Shown: positions 34,101-44,180 of the stretch, piece by piece
How the letters are laid out: each line of letters begins with the position of its first letter
Position numbering within the stretch: position 1 is the stretch's first letter
Origin: Cacconaster sp045114175
Lineage (GTDB): Bacteria; Bacteroidota; Bacteroidia; Bacteroidales; UBA932
Direction: 5' to 3'
DNA: 64,000 bases
NCBI GenBank assembly: GCA_045114175.1
Contig: JBGUJZ010000029.1
Coordinates: 54,144-118,143 of the forward strand
Program-made: the position numbers and the translations under genes
Notes under the pieces: model-generated
What the model was told of the DNA's origin: nothing
What the model saw: only the letters and a program-made list of their open reading frames with translations
Database searches by the model: none

Positions 34101-35381
34101 ATGGAGACCCAGGAACTGCTGCAAAAGATACCCAAGCCTAAGCTTCGTGGCGACAAGGTCCTCTGGATCTGTGTCTTGATCTTCGCCATGATCTCGGTGC
34201 TCGCCGTCTTCTCGTCGAGCTCGTTCATCGCGAACCGCCACGATATGCCCAAGACGGCTATCTTCTTCAGCCAGCTGCGGTTCGTGGCCCTGGGATTCTT
34301 CACGCTCTTCCTCTTTTATCTGATTCCCATGCGGCTTTACCGCCGGGCGGCCTTCGCGGTGTTCCTCATCACGGTAGTGGGCCTTGTGGCGGCCATGCTC
34401 TTTGGCGAGGAGATCAACGGCGCCAAGCGCAGTTTCAGCATCTTCGGCTTCACGGTGCAGCCGCTCGAGTTTGCCAAGATCGGCCTGATTCTCTACCTGG
34501 CCAAGGCGCTGGAACTCTGGCAGGACAGCCTGGGCACCCTCAAGGATTACGCCCTCAAGTTGCTGCTGCCGATCGGCGTCACCTGCCTCTTCGTGCTGCC
34601 GAACAGTGCCTCCACGGTGCTGCTCTTTGGCCTGCTGAGCTTCCTGGTGATGTTCTTTATGGGGGTCAAACCCAAGTTCCTGCTGCTCACCATCGGTGCC
34701 GCCGTGGCGGCTATCGCCCTGCTGCTGTTGGTCTATAACGTGGCCTTTGCCGGCAAGACCCACGAACCGGGCGAAAAGGTGGGCAAGGTGGAGAGCTTCT
34801 TCAACCGAATCGGCACGGCGCAGCAGCGCATCCTGAACTTTGCTTCGGGCGCCAAGATCGATGAAGAATCGGCCTCCGAGACCCTCTCCAAGGAGGAACT
34901 GGAAAAGATCCGCGACACCAAGCGGCAGAGCATGAACGCCAAGATCGCCATCTCGCAGGGCGGCCTGATCGGCAAGGGACCGGGCAAGAGCACGCAGCGC
35001 TATTCGCTCTCCATGGCCTTCTCGGACTTCATCTTCGCATTTATTGTAGAGGAGTACGGCCTGCTGGGAGGCGGGCTCGTCATCCTGCTCTATATCATTG
35101 TGTTGTTCCGGTGTATCCGAATGACACGCAAATGTTCCACCACCTTCTCGGAGGCGCTGATCCTGGGCCTGGCCTGGCTGATTGCCCTGCAGGCAATGCT
35201 CCACATCTTTGTGAATGTGGGATTGCTGCCGGTCACCGGCCACACCCTGCCGCTCATCAGTCACGGCGGTACGGCCTACCTGGTCTTGAGCGGTGCGATG
35301 GGTATGATCCTTTCGGTCAGCCGCCATCTGGAGAAGAAGGAAGAACTGGAAAAACTGAAAACCGATGAACAAGCAGACTAA
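34101..35381 (+). CDS. ftsW: Septal peptidoglycan polymerase FtsW
   Basis: 426 residues with about ten membrane segments. GAKRSFSIFGFTVQPLEFAK and ISHGGTAYL near the end are SEDS-family signatures. FtsW polymerises septal glycan strands with the class B PBP encoded upstream. A polar loop at about 215-290 is extracytoplasmic. Its last 17 bp overlap murG. Confidence 0.94.
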   Translation: METQELLQKIPKPKLRGDKVLWICVLIFAMISVLAVFSSSSFIANRHDMPKTAIFFSQLRFVALGFFTLFLFYLIPMRLYRRAAFAVFLITVVGLVAAMLFGEEINGAKRSFSIFGFTVQPLEFAKIGLILYLAKALELWQDSLGTLKDYALKLLLPIGVTCLFVLPNSASTVLLFGLLSFLVMFFMGVKPKFLLLTIGAAVAAIALLLLVYNVAFAGKTHEPGEKVGKVESFFNRIGTAQQRILNFASGAKIDEESASETLSKEELEKIRDTKRQSMNAKIAISQGGLIGKGPGKSTQRYSLSMAFSDFIFAFIVEEYGLLGGGLVILLYIIVLFRCIRMTRKCSTTFSEALILGLAWLIALQAMLHIFVNVGLLPVTGHTLPLISHGGTAYLVLSGAMGMILSVSRHLEKKEELEKLKTDEQAD

Positions 35382-36483
35382 AGTCATCATCAGCGGCGGC
35401 GGCACGGGAGGTCACATCTTCCCGGCCCTCTCTATTGCAGAATCGCTCAAGGCCATCGATCCGACCATCGACATCCTCTTTGTGGGTGCGCTGGGCAAGA
35501 TGGAGATGGAAAAGGTCCCTGCGGCCGGTTATCCCATCAAGGGACTGCCGGTGGCCGGGCTTCAGCGCAAACTTTCGCTGAAAAACCTCGCCCTTCCCTT
35601 CAAGGTGATCAAGAGCGTCCGCATGGCGGGCAAGATTCTCAAGGAGTTCAAGCCCGACGTGGCGGTGGGCGTGGGCGGATTCGCCAGCGCACCGCTGCTC
35701 TGGAGCGCATCGCACCGCGGCATCCCCACCCTCATCCAGGAGCAGAACTCCTTTGCCGGACTGACCAACAAGATCGTGGGCAAGCGGGCCAAAACCATCT
35801 GCACCGCCTACGAGGGGATGGAAAAGTTCTTCCCCAAAGACCGCATCATCCTCACGGGCAACCCCATCCGCGGCGAAATCAATCCCCCGACTGCGGAGCA
35901 GCGCCAGGAGGGTTACACCTACTACAACCTGGATCCGGCCAAGAAGACCCTCTTCGTGGTGGGCGGAAGCCTCGGCTGCCGGACCCTCAACCGCACGATG
36001 ATGCACTGGATTGAATCGGGCGCGGCGGCCAAGGCGGGCTACCAGGTAATCTGGCAGTGCGGTAAATACTATAAGGAAGAGGTGGATGCCTTTGTGGCGG
36101 CCCACCCCGCAACCAATGTGCACCACTACGACTTTATCCGCCGGATGGATCTGGCCTACGCGGTGGCGGACGTGATTGTTTCGCGTGCCGGTGCAGGCAC
36201 GATTTCGGAGCTCTGCGTGGCCGGAAAAGCCACCATTTTCGTACCTTCGCCCAATGTGGCGGAAGACCACCAGACCCACAATGCGATGGCGCTGGTGAAC
36301 AAGGAGGCGGCCCTGATGGTCCGCGATGCGGAGGCCGTGGAGAAACTGATGCCGGAGGCCGAAGCGCTGCTGGGCGACGAGGCGCGGATTTCCGCCCTCG
36401 AGGCCAACATCCGCAAGCTGGGACGCAAAGACGCCGGCGAGGTGATTGCACGCGAAGTGCTTAAACTCATCAAGGAGAAATAG
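35365..36483 (+). CDS. murG: Lipid II-forming GlcNAc transferase MurG
   Basis: 372 residues, GT-B fold. The N-terminal G-loop GGGTGGHIFPAL, GVGGFASAP and the C-terminal donor-binding region ISRAGAGTISEL-like (VSRAGAGTISEL) identify MurG, which makes lipid II at the cytoplasmic face. It is translationally coupled to ftsW. Confidence 0.97.
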   Translation: MNKQTKVIISGGGTGGHIFPALSIAESLKAIDPTIDILFVGALGKMEMEKVPAAGYPIKGLPVAGLQRKLSLKNLALPFKVIKSVRMAGKILKEFKPDVAVGVGGFASAPLLWSASHRGIPTLIQEQNSFAGLTNKIVGKRAKTICTAYEGMEKFFPKDRIILTGNPIRGEINPPTAEQRQEGYTYYNLDPAKKTLFVVGGSLGCRTLNRTMMHWIESGAAAKAGYQVIWQCGKYYKEEVDAFVAAHPATNVHHYDFIRRMDLAYAVADVIVSRAGAGTISELCVAGKATIFVPSPNVAEDHQTHNAMALVNKEAALMVRDAEAVEKLMPEAEALLGDEARISALEANIRKLGRKDAGEVIAREVLKLIKEK

Positions 36484-36485
36484 CG

Positions 36486-37835
36486 ATGGCAACCTATAAG
36501 AACTACTACTTTCTGGGAATCGGCGGCATTGGCATGAGCGCTATTGCCCGCTACTTCCACCACGCCGGTTATGCAGTATCGGGTTACGACCGCACCCCCT
36601 CGGCCCTGACGGCCGAACTGGAGGCGGAAGGGATTGCCGTACACTACAAAGACCGTCCGGACCTGGTTCCGCCGGTAGATGAGACTTTTGTGATCTACAC
36701 GCCGGCCGTGCCGGAAGAGCTGGGCGAGTTCCGCTTCATCCGCGAAAAAGGGTATGCCCTCTGCAAGCGGAGCCGCGCGCTGGGCGAGATTGCCCGCGGG
36801 CAGAAGTGCCTGGCCGTTTCGGGGACACACGGCAAAACCACGACCAGCACCCTGCTGGCCCACATCCTCACGCAGGGCGGCGGATGCTCCGCCTTCCTGG
36901 GAGGCATTTCCAAGAATTACAGCACCAACCTGCTGCTCAGCCGGAACCCGGTGCTGGTGGCGGAGGCCGATGAGTTCGACCGCTCCTTCCTCCAGCTCAA
37001 TCCGGCCATTGCGGTGGTGACGGCCACCGACGCCGACCACCTGGACATCTACAGCGACCGCAGCCACCTCCTGGAGGCCTTCGGCCAGTTCGCCGCGCAA
37101 GTGAGCGAGGCGCTCGTGGTGAAGGCGGGCGTGGAGCTGCCGCTGGACGGCGTGAAGGCCCGCGTCTATCGCTATGCCTACGACACCCCGTGCGACTTCT
37201 ACGCATCGGAGATCGTGGCGCTCGAGGGCGGCCGGTTCGACTTTACCCTGAACAGCCCGATGGGACGCTTCCCGCACTGGAGCGTGGGCATCCCCGGCTG
37301 GGTGAACGTGGAGAATGCCGTGGCAGCTTCTGCCGTGGCCCTGCTCCACGGGGTTGACCCGGAGACTGTCCGTCAGGCGGTAGCCACCTTCAGCGGCGTG
37401 AAGCGGCGTTTTGACATTCACATCAATACGCCCAAGATTGCCTACGTGGATGACTACGCCCACCACCCCAACGAGATTAAGGCGGCCATCTCCTCCATCC
37501 GGAACATCTTCCCGGGCCGTACCCTCTGCGGCATCTTCCAGCCGCACCTCTACACCCGCACGCGCGACTTCGCCGACGACTTCGCCGAGGCGCTCAGCGG
37601 CCTGGACGCCCTCATCATGCTCCCCATCTATCCGGCGAGGGAGCTGCCCATCCCCGGCGTCTGCTCGGAGATGATTCTGGACAAGGTCACGCTCAAAGAC
37701 AAACAGCTGGTTCCCAAGGATCAGCTGATGGAAACCCTGGCAAAGCGGAAACTGGATTGCCTGATCACCTTCGGGGCAGGCGACATTGACCGCTTCATTG
37801 AACCCATTGAAAACTGGTTGCGCGGAATATGCTGA
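36486..37835 (+). CDS. murC: UDP-N-acetylmuramate L-alanine ligase MurC
   Basis: 449 residues. The N-terminal GIGGIGMSAIA nucleotide-binding loop, SGTHGKTTT ATP loop, EADEFDRSFL and DDYAHHPNEI define MurC, which adds the first amino acid to UDP-MurNAc. It overlaps the ftsQ-like gene by 7 bp. Confidence 0.97.
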   Translation: MATYKNYYFLGIGGIGMSAIARYFHHAGYAVSGYDRTPSALTAELEAEGIAVHYKDRPDLVPPVDETFVIYTPAVPEELGEFRFIREKGYALCKRSRALGEIARGQKCLAVSGTHGKTTTSTLLAHILTQGGGCSAFLGGISKNYSTNLLLSRNPVLVAEADEFDRSFLQLNPAIAVVTATDADHLDIYSDRSHLLEAFGQFAAQVSEALVVKAGVELPLDGVKARVYRYAYDTPCDFYASEIVALEGGRFDFTLNSPMGRFPHWSVGIPGWVNVENAVAASAVALLHGVDPETVRQAVATFSGVKRRFDIHINTPKIAYVDDYAHHPNEIKAAISSIRNIFPGRTLCGIFQPHLYTRTRDFADDFAEALSGLDALIMLPIYPARELPIPGVCSEMILDKVTLKDKQLVPKDQLMETLAKRKLDCLITFGAGDIDRFIEPIENWLRGIC

Positions 37836-38602
37836 AAAAGGTCCTCTTTACCATCCTGATCCTCCTCGGCGTTTCGGGGCTCGGCGGCTGCTATATCTGG
37901 CTGGTCGGGCGAATGGAGCGCACCGAGCGGGCGAAAGTCGTCTGCCCGGAGGTTCGCATCGCCGTCAAGGGCGACGGCAGCAACCTGATTGGAAAGGATG
38001 ATATCCTGGAGATTATCGGCGGCGGCAAGGGAATTGTGGGGATGAAGGCCGATTCGGTGGACCTCAGCGGAATCGAGCAGAAACTCGCCGAGTGCGGCGA
38101 GATTCTGGACAGCCAGGCCTACCTGAACGCCGACGGCACGGTGCGGTTGGATATCCGCCACCGCCACGCGGCCCTGCGCCTCTTCTGCAGCAACGGAATC
38201 TTCTACAGCGACCCCACGGGCTACCTCTTCCCGCTGCGCAATCCGGCTGACGTGCCGGTGGTGACGGGCCGCATCCCGCTGCAGTTGGGCAGCCGCTTCC
38301 AGGGCCGCCCCCACACGCAGGCGGAAGCCCAGTGGCTCAAGGAGTTGCTCGCACTGGGCAGCTACATTGAAGAGCACGACTTCTGGCATCGCCAGGTGGC
38401 CCAGATCGATGTGAATCCGGACGGCGACCTGATCCTCTATATGAACAGCGGCAACGAACAGTTCATCTTGGGAAGCGCAGAGGAGCTCCCGGTGAAGTTC
38501 GACAAGATCAGCCGTTACTACCGAAGCATCGCTCCGCTGCGGGGCACAAAACCCTATAAAACCGTCAACCTGAAATTCAGAGACCAAATCGTTTGCAAAT
38601 AA
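37829..38602 (+). CDS. ftsQ: FtsQ-like cell division protein
   Basis: 257 residues: a short cytoplasmic N-terminus, one membrane segment (about 4-25), then a periplasmic part with a POTRA-like region (about 34-105) and the C-terminal beta domain. Similarity to FtsQ is modest but topology and position between murC and ftsA are as expected. It scaffolds FtsL/FtsB at the divisome. Confidence 0.85.
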   Translation: MLKKVLFTILILLGVSGLGGCYIWLVGRMERTERAKVVCPEVRIAVKGDGSNLIGKDDILEIIGGGKGIVGMKADSVDLSGIEQKLAECGEILDSQAYLNADGTVRLDIRHRHAALRLFCSNGIFYSDPTGYLFPLRNPADVPVVTGRIPLQLGSRFQGRPHTQAEAQWLKELLALGSYIEEHDFWHRQVAQIDVNPDGDLILYMNSGNEQFILGSAEELPVKFDKISRYYRSIAPLRGTKPYKTVNLKFRDQIVCK

Positions 38603-38615
38603 TTATCAGAACTAT

Positions 38616-40007
38616 ATGAGCACTTATGTAACAGCCGTAGATTTCGGCTCCGGGAAAATCGCCGTGGCAGTCGGCGAAAAGCGGGATGGACGCATCCACG
38701 TGGTCCATTACGAATCCGCCCCGTCCGCCGGTATCCGTTTCGGCGAAATCTTCAACGATTATCAAGTCAGCCGGATTCTCAATCCAATGATCCGCCGCGC
38801 CGAGCAGGTGATTGGCGAGACCATCTCGAGCGCCGTGATCAGCATCTCCGGAAAATTCATCCAGGAGCGTGACACCGAGGCGCGCGACAAACAGCGCGAC
38901 GACAACCGCCGCATCAGCAACGAGGATGTGCGCCGGATGATCGCCGACCAGTACAACCGCGCCGGAGGCGGCGAAATCGTGCTGGAGGTTGCACCGCAGT
39001 CCTACAGCGTGGACGACCAGATTGGTCTCTCCGGCAGCGACCTGGACGGTATCCGCAGCAGTTCGCTGGACGGTTATTTCAAGATCTTTACCGGCAAGAA
39101 GACGCTGCTTGAGAAGCGCAAGGCCGTCCTGAACGGCTGCTCCCTTACCGCGCGGAAAGCCATCTTCTCCCCCATCGCCTCCGCCCGCGCCGTGCTCACG
39201 GCACAGGAGATGGACAACGGTGTGGCACTGGTGGATATCGGCAAAGACCTGACCGAGATTGCCATCATCAAGGAGAATGTGGTGCGCGACGCCTTTGTGA
39301 TTCCCTTCGCCGGCGAATCCATCACGGCCGACATCAAGAACCTGACCAACTTTACCGCCACCTGGGCGGAGACGGTCAAGGTGGGTGTAGGCTCCTGCCT
39401 GGAGGAAAAGGTTCCCGACGGCAAGACGGTGGAACTCCAGGGCGAAGAGGGCAACACGGAGGGCAGCGTGGATCTGCTCCACCTGACCCGGATCATCGAG
39501 GCCCGCGTGAGCGAGATTCTGGACGCAGTGAAATATCTGATTGACAACAGCGATTATGGCGACCGCATCCCTGCCGGTGTGGTCATCACGGGTGGAACTG
39601 CCTATCTTTCCCACCTGCCTCTGCTGGCCGGAGCCATCCTGGAGCGCAAGGTGCGCCTGGCCGCTCCGCGCAGCAGCATTGCAGACGATTCCAACGAGGC
39701 GGCAACCGACACCTACGCTTCAACGGCGGTGGGTCTGCTGCTCGAATTCTACGAGCCCAAGCTCTCCACCACGCTGAACGTGCCGCAGAAGGGTGAATCG
39801 CCCATCAGCAAACCGAACGCCATCAAGTTCGACATACCGGATCCGGTAATGCCCGAACCGGTGGCCGAACCTGCGAAGGAAGAGAAAAAAGAAAAGCCCA
39901 AGGAGAAGGACAAACCCAAACAGGAGAAACCGCAGCGCAACGGCGGCGGAATCGGCGGTTGGATCGGAACCCTTTTCGGAGATAATAACAGCGGCGATGA
40001 AGTATAA
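38616..40007 (+). CDS. ftsA: Cell division protein FtsA
   Basis: 463-residue actin-like ATPase (AVDFGSGKIAVAVG, VDIGKDLTEIAI, GVVITGGTAYL). A charged linker rich in Lys/Glu/Pro (about 405-440) leads to a C-terminal amphipathic sequence GGWIGTLFGD that would tether FtsZ to the membrane. It lies 12 bp before ftsZ. Confidence 0.95.
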   Translation: MSTYVTAVDFGSGKIAVAVGEKRDGRIHVVHYESAPSAGIRFGEIFNDYQVSRILNPMIRRAEQVIGETISSAVISISGKFIQERDTEARDKQRDDNRRISNEDVRRMIADQYNRAGGGEIVLEVAPQSYSVDDQIGLSGSDLDGIRSSSLDGYFKIFTGKKTLLEKRKAVLNGCSLTARKAIFSPIASARAVLTAQEMDNGVALVDIGKDLTEIAIIKENVVRDAFVIPFAGESITADIKNLTNFTATWAETVKVGVGSCLEEKVPDGKTVELQGEEGNTEGSVDLLHLTRIIEARVSEILDAVKYLIDNSDYGDRIPAGVVITGGTAYLSHLPLLAGAILERKVRLAAPRSSIADDSNEAATDTYASTAVGLLLEFYEPKLSTTLNVPQKGESPISKPNAIKFDIPDPVMPEPVAEPAKEEKKEKPKEKDKPKQEKPQRNGGGIGGWIGTLFGDNNSGDEV

Positions 40008-40019
40008 GGAGACAGCATT

Positions 40020-41255
40020 ATGAACAACACCATCGATCAATCATTCATCCCCAAGGATTGGGAGAAACGCACGAACATCATCACCGTGATCGGCGTGGGT
40101 GGCGGTGGCGGCAATGCCGTCAACTACATGCAGACCCAGGGCATCAAGGATGTGGACTACGTGGTCTGCAACACCGATAGCCAGGCGCTGGAATCCAGCC
40201 CGGTGGCACACAAAGTCCAGCTGGGTGAAAAAGGCTTGGGTGCCGGCACCGAAGCGGCCGTGGGTCGCAAGGCAGCCGAATCGTCTGTGGACGACCTGGC
40301 CCAGCTGTTCAAGGGCTCCATTGAGATGGCCTTCATCACCTGCGGTATGGGTGGTGGTACCGGAACCGGTGCGGCTCCGATCATCGCCGAGGTGGCCCGC
40401 AAGGCCAACAAGCTGACCGTGGGCGTCGTGACCCTGCCGTTCCGCGACGAGGGCGAAGAGGCCCTGGAGCGCGCCGTGGAAGGTATCAAAGACCTCAACG
40501 ACCAGGTGGACAGCATCCTGATCATCGACAACCAGAAACTCTACGACATCTACCCTACGCTGGATATCTTCTCCGCCTTCCACAAGGCCGACGAGGTGCT
40601 CTGCACCGCTGTGAAGAGTATCGCCGAGATCATCACCAAGAGTGGTTACATCAACGCCGACTTCGCCGACGTGAAACGCGTGATGGCCAACAGCGGCGTG
40701 GCTATGATGGGTATGGGACGCGCCCAGGGAGAAAACCGCGCCATCAAGGCTGTGGAATCCGCCCTGCAGTCCCCGCTCCTCAACAATTTGGACCTCTCTT
40801 CCGCCAACAACGCCATCGTGAACATCACCTGTAGCGGCGAAGAGGGACGTGCCCTGCGCGCAGAGGAGCTCGGCCAGATCATGGAGGAGGTCCGCGCCCG
40901 GATCGGCAGCACCAAGGCCTTCAAGCGCGGTTTGGTGCGCGACGATTCCATGGGCGACGAGATCAGCGTCACCGTGATCGCCACCGGCTTTGCCATGACA
41001 CAATTGCCCGTGCTCTCGCAGCGCCGCAAGAACGTCATTCCGCTCATTGCCAAGAACATCGTGCCCAAGCGCGGCACCCCCGTCTATCCGGAAGAGGAGA
41101 TTCGCGTGAACCGCAAACTCCGGTTCGAAGGCGTGCCTTCGCTGATCACCGAATCGCAGGAGGATCTCAACCAGCTGGCAGAAGAGCCGGCATTCAACCG
41201 TCGCGAGCGTCTCATCAACGCCCGCCAATCCGACAAAGAAGAACAGACCGCATAG
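40020..41255 (+). CDS. ftsZ: Cell division protein FtsZ
   Basis: 411-residue tubulin homologue. GGGTGTG at 111-117 is the GTP-binding signature, and NTDSQALES and the T7-loop region NADFADVKRVM are present. The C-terminal tail is short; EPAFNRRERL near residue 393 resembles the conserved peptide that binds FtsA, but it is followed by about 13 further residues instead of ending the protein. It forms the Z ring and closes the dcw cluster proper. Confidence 0.97.
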   Translation: MNNTIDQSFIPKDWEKRTNIITVIGVGGGGGNAVNYMQTQGIKDVDYVVCNTDSQALESSPVAHKVQLGEKGLGAGTEAAVGRKAAESSVDDLAQLFKGSIEMAFITCGMGGGTGTGAAPIIAEVARKANKLTVGVVTLPFRDEGEEALERAVEGIKDLNDQVDSILIIDNQKLYDIYPTLDIFSAFHKADEVLCTAVKSIAEIITKSGYINADFADVKRVMANSGVAMMGMGRAQGENRAIKAVESALQSPLLNNLDLSSANNAIVNITCSGEEGRALRAEELGQIMEEVRARIGSTKAFKRGLVRDDSMGDEISVTVIATGFAMTQLPVLSQRRKNVIPLIAKNIVPKRGTPVYPEEEIRVNRKLRFEGVPSLITESQEDLNQLAEEPAFNRRERLINARQSDKEEQTA

Positions 41256-41258
41256 CTT

Positions 41259-42821
41259 ATGACACAGAAAAAGAGAAGGGTCCGTTTTGCCCCCAGCCCC
41301 ACCGGGCCGCTCCACATGGGCGGCGTCCGGACTGCATTGTATAACTACCTCTACGCCAAGCAGGCGGGCGGAGATTTCATTCTCCGAATAGAAGATACCG
41401 ACTCCAACCGGTTCGTGCCGGGTGCGGAGGAGTATATCATAGAGGCACTCCGCTGGTGCGGCATCCTGCCCGACGAGGGAGTCGATGCCGAGGGCCACGT
41501 GGTGGAGACTGCGTCCGAGCAGCATCCCCACGCCCCCTACCGCCAGTCGCAGCGCCGCCACATCTATCGGAAATATGCGGAAGAGCTGGTCTCCAAGGGC
41601 TTTGCCTACTATGCCTTTGACAGTTCCGAGGAGCTGGCTGCCCTGCGTGCAGCCGCCGAGGCTGAAAAGCGCACCTTCACCTACAACCATGAGACCCGCC
41701 TCTCGCTGAAGAACTCGCTGACGCTCCCGCCGGAAGAGGTGGTGCGCCGGCTGGTGGAAACCAACGACTGGACCATCCGCTTCAAGATCAACCCCGACCG
41801 GCTGGTGGAGATGGACGACCTGATCCGCGGCCATATCACCGTGAATGCCTGCACGTTGGACGACAAGGTGCTCTGGAAGAAGGCCGACGAACTCCCCACC
41901 TACCACCTGGCCAACATCGTGGACGACCATCTGATGGAGGTGACGGACGTGATTCGCGGCGAGGAGTGGCTCCCCTCCCTCCCGCTGCACTACCTGCTCT
42001 ACGAGGCATTCGGCTGGCAGGACACCCGTCCGAACTTCGCCCACCTTTCGCTGCTGCTCAAGCCGGACGGCAAGGGCAAGCTGAGCAAGCGTGACGGCGA
42101 CAAGATGGGCTTCCCCGTCTTCCCGCTGCGCTGGGTAAGCGCCGAGGGCGAAGTCTCCCGCGGCTACCGCGAGGACGGCTACTATCCGGAAGCTTTCGTG
42201 AACCTGCTGGCCATGCTGGGCTGGAACCCGGGCACCGAGCAGGAGCTCTTCTCCCTGCCGGAACTGGTGGAGGCTTTCTCGCTGGAGCGCGTGGTCAAAT
42301 CGGGCGCACGCTTCAACTTTGACAAAGCCAAATGGTTCAACCAGGAGTACCTGCGCAGACGCAGCCAGGCCGACCTGATTGCCGAATTCCGCTCGCTCAA
42401 CGCCGAGCATCTGGAGGGATTCAACGACGAATACATTGGTGCGGTGCTGGACCTGATGAAGGAGCGCGCCCACTTTGCACACGAGCTCTGGGGGCTGACC
42501 GCCTTCTTCTTTGAGCCGCCCAAAACCTACGACGAGGCCTCTGTGGCCAAGTTCTGGAAAGAGGAGATCCCCGAAATTCTGCCGCAAGTATCGCACTTCC
42601 TCAAGGGACTCAAACCGTTCGACAAAGAGCATATCGACACGCTGCTGCACGACCTGATTACCTTCCGCAACTGGTCTATGGGCAAGGTGATGAACACCCT
42701 GCGCCTCTTCCTGGTGGGCGAATCCAAGGGTCCGGGCGTCTCCGATATCATGCAGATCATTGGCCGCGACGAGACGGGCTTCCGCATTGACCGCGCCATC
42801 CGTGTACTCAACCAGAAATAA
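41259..42821 (+). CDS. gltX: Glutamyl-tRNA synthetase
   Basis: 520 residues, class I. PSPTGPLHMGG is the HIGH-type motif and KLSKRDGDKM the KMSKS-type motif. It charges tRNA-Glu. It follows ftsZ by 3 bp, so it is probably transcribed with the dcw cluster. Confidence 0.97.
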   Translation: MTQKKRRVRFAPSPTGPLHMGGVRTALYNYLYAKQAGGDFILRIEDTDSNRFVPGAEEYIIEALRWCGILPDEGVDAEGHVVETASEQHPHAPYRQSQRRHIYRKYAEELVSKGFAYYAFDSSEELAALRAAAEAEKRTFTYNHETRLSLKNSLTLPPEEVVRRLVETNDWTIRFKINPDRLVEMDDLIRGHITVNACTLDDKVLWKKADELPTYHLANIVDDHLMEVTDVIRGEEWLPSLPLHYLLYEAFGWQDTRPNFAHLSLLLKPDGKGKLSKRDGDKMGFPVFPLRWVSAEGEVSRGYREDGYYPEAFVNLLAMLGWNPGTEQELFSLPELVEAFSLERVVKSGARFNFDKAKWFNQEYLRRRSQADLIAEFRSLNAEHLEGFNDEYIGAVLDLMKERAHFAHELWGLTAFFFEPPKTYDEASVAKFWKEEIPEILPQVSHFLKGLKPFDKEHIDTLLHDLITFRNWSMGKVMNTLRLFLVGESKGPGVSDIMQIIGRDETGFRIDRAIRVLNQK

Positions 42822-42825
42822 AGCT

Positions 42826-43272
42826 ATGGCAAACGACAAACCCATCGTTGGAATGGCGGCCGACCACGCCGGCTACGCTATGAAAGAGGCGCTCAAGCCG
42901 CTCGTGGAGTCGCTTGGCTACGCCATCAAGGACTTCGGCACCCACAGCGAAGAGAGCATGGACTATCCCGATGCCGCCCATCCGCTGGGCTATGCGGTGG
43001 AAGCGGGCGAAGTGGCCTGCGGCATTGCCATCTGCGGTTCGGGCAACGGCATCAACATGACCCTCAACCACCACCCCGGGGTGCGGGCCGCCCTCTGCTG
43101 GACCCCTGAATTGGGTGCGCTGGCCAAGCAGCACAACAACGCCAACGTGCTCTGCCTGCCCGGCCGGTTCATCCCGGTGGAGACGGCGGAGGCCATCGTG
43201 CGCGCCTGGTTCGATGCACAGTTTGAAGGCGGACGCCACCAGCGTCGCATAGACAAGATACCCTGCAAATAG
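42826..43272 (+). CDS. rpiB: Ribose 5-phosphate isomerase B
   Basis: 148 residues from the ATG at 42826, which directly precedes the conserved start. AADHAGYAMKE and AICGSGNGINMTLN (with the catalytic Cys) identify RpiB/LacAB-type isomerases, which interconvert ribose 5-phosphate and ribulose 5-phosphate. It lies 4 bp after gltX. Confidence 0.95.
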   Translation: MANDKPIVGMAADHAGYAMKEALKPLVESLGYAIKDFGTHSEESMDYPDAAHPLGYAVEAGEVACGIAICGSGNGINMTLNHHPGVRAALCWTPELGALAKQHNNANVLCLPGRFIPVETAEAIVRAWFDAQFEGGRHQRRIDKIPCK

Positions 43273-43273
43273 T

Positions 43274-44110
43274 TTGGAACTGAACCCCTATATCCTGACC
43301 GGATGTCCGGTAGAGACGGCCCTCGAGTACTGCGAAGGCCGCCTCTCGCACAACATTGAGGACTATCCGGAGGGCATCCTGATCCCGGTCGACAAGCCGC
43401 TGCGCTGGACCTCCGCGGACCTGGTGCGCAAGATCAAGTTCCAGTTGCAGAAGCATTTCCACACCCACAAACTGAAGGTGGGCCACGCGGGCACGCTGGA
43501 TCCGATGGCCACCGGGCTGCTGATTGTCTGCGTGGGACGCGCCACCAAGATTGCAGAGGCGCTGCAGGCGCACGAGAAGGAGTACCTGGCCCGCATCGCC
43601 TTTGGCGCCACCACCGCCTCCTACGACCTGGAGCAGCCGGTAGATCAGTTCTTCCCCTACGACCAGATCACCCGCGAGGGGCTGGAGGCCGCCCTGCAGG
43701 GCTTTATCGGCGAGCAGGAGCAGGTGCCGCCCATGTACTCGGCCAAGATGGTGAACGGCTACCGGGCCTACGAGTTTGCCCGCGCCGGTGAGGAGGTGGA
43801 ACTTCGCACAGCCCACATCGTGATCCGCTCCATCGAACTGCTGGACTACCGCGAGGCCGGAACGGCCGACGGGCCGCAGGCAGAAGCGGTGCACGTGTCG
43901 GAAGTGGTGCGCAACGTCAAAAACTTCCATACAGCCGCCCGCAGCGAGGTTCCGGGCCCAGAAGCACTGCTCCGCATCCGCTGCAGCAAAGGCACCTACA
44001 TCCGCTCGCTGGCGCGCGATCTGGGGCTGGCCCTGAACTCCGGTGCCTACCTCACCGCCCTGCGCCGCGTGGCTTCTGGCGACTTCCGGCTGGAGGATGA
44101 AATGTTGTAG
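43274..44110 (+). CDS. truB: tRNA pseudouridine(55) synthase TruB
   Basis: 278 residues beginning at a TTG 1 bp after the rpiB stop. No ATG is available before the conserved region. KVGHAGTLDPMATGLL contains the catalytic Asp, and KGTYIRSLARDLG is a second family motif. It modifies U55 in the T-loop of tRNAs. The promoter for the next gene overlaps its last codons. Confidence 0.95.
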   Translation: MELNPYILTGCPVETALEYCEGRLSHNIEDYPEGILIPVDKPLRWTSADLVRKIKFQLQKHFHTHKLKVGHAGTLDPMATGLLIVCVGRATKIAEALQAHEKEYLARIAFGATTASYDLEQPVDQFFPYDQITREGLEAALQGFIGEQEQVPPMYSAKMVNGYRAYEFARAGEEVELRTAHIVIRSIELLDYREAGTADGPQAEAVHVSEVVRNVKNFHTAARSEVPGPEALLRIRCSKGTYIRSLARDLGLALNSGAYLTALRRVASGDFRLEDEML

Positions 44111-44134
44111 GCAAAGGAAAAAATTGTATCTTTG
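44105..44134 (+). promoter_or_regulatory. Promoter of the small outer-membrane protein gene
   Basis: TTG at 44105-44107, a 19-bp spacer and TATCTTTG at 44127-44134, 46 bp before the ATG. Confidence 0.8.
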
Positions 44135-44180
44135 TCATCTGTGAATCGACGATAATACGTTTAACCTAAATAATTAACCT

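Noticed and set aside
32748..35405. 885-codon open frame antisense to murD and ftsW
   Set aside because: Covers two well-supported genes on the opposite strand; composition is typical of antisense shadow.
40041..42845. 934-codon open frame antisense to ftsZ, gltX and the start of rpiB
   Set aside because: Spans three conserved genes; no recognisable domain in the translation.
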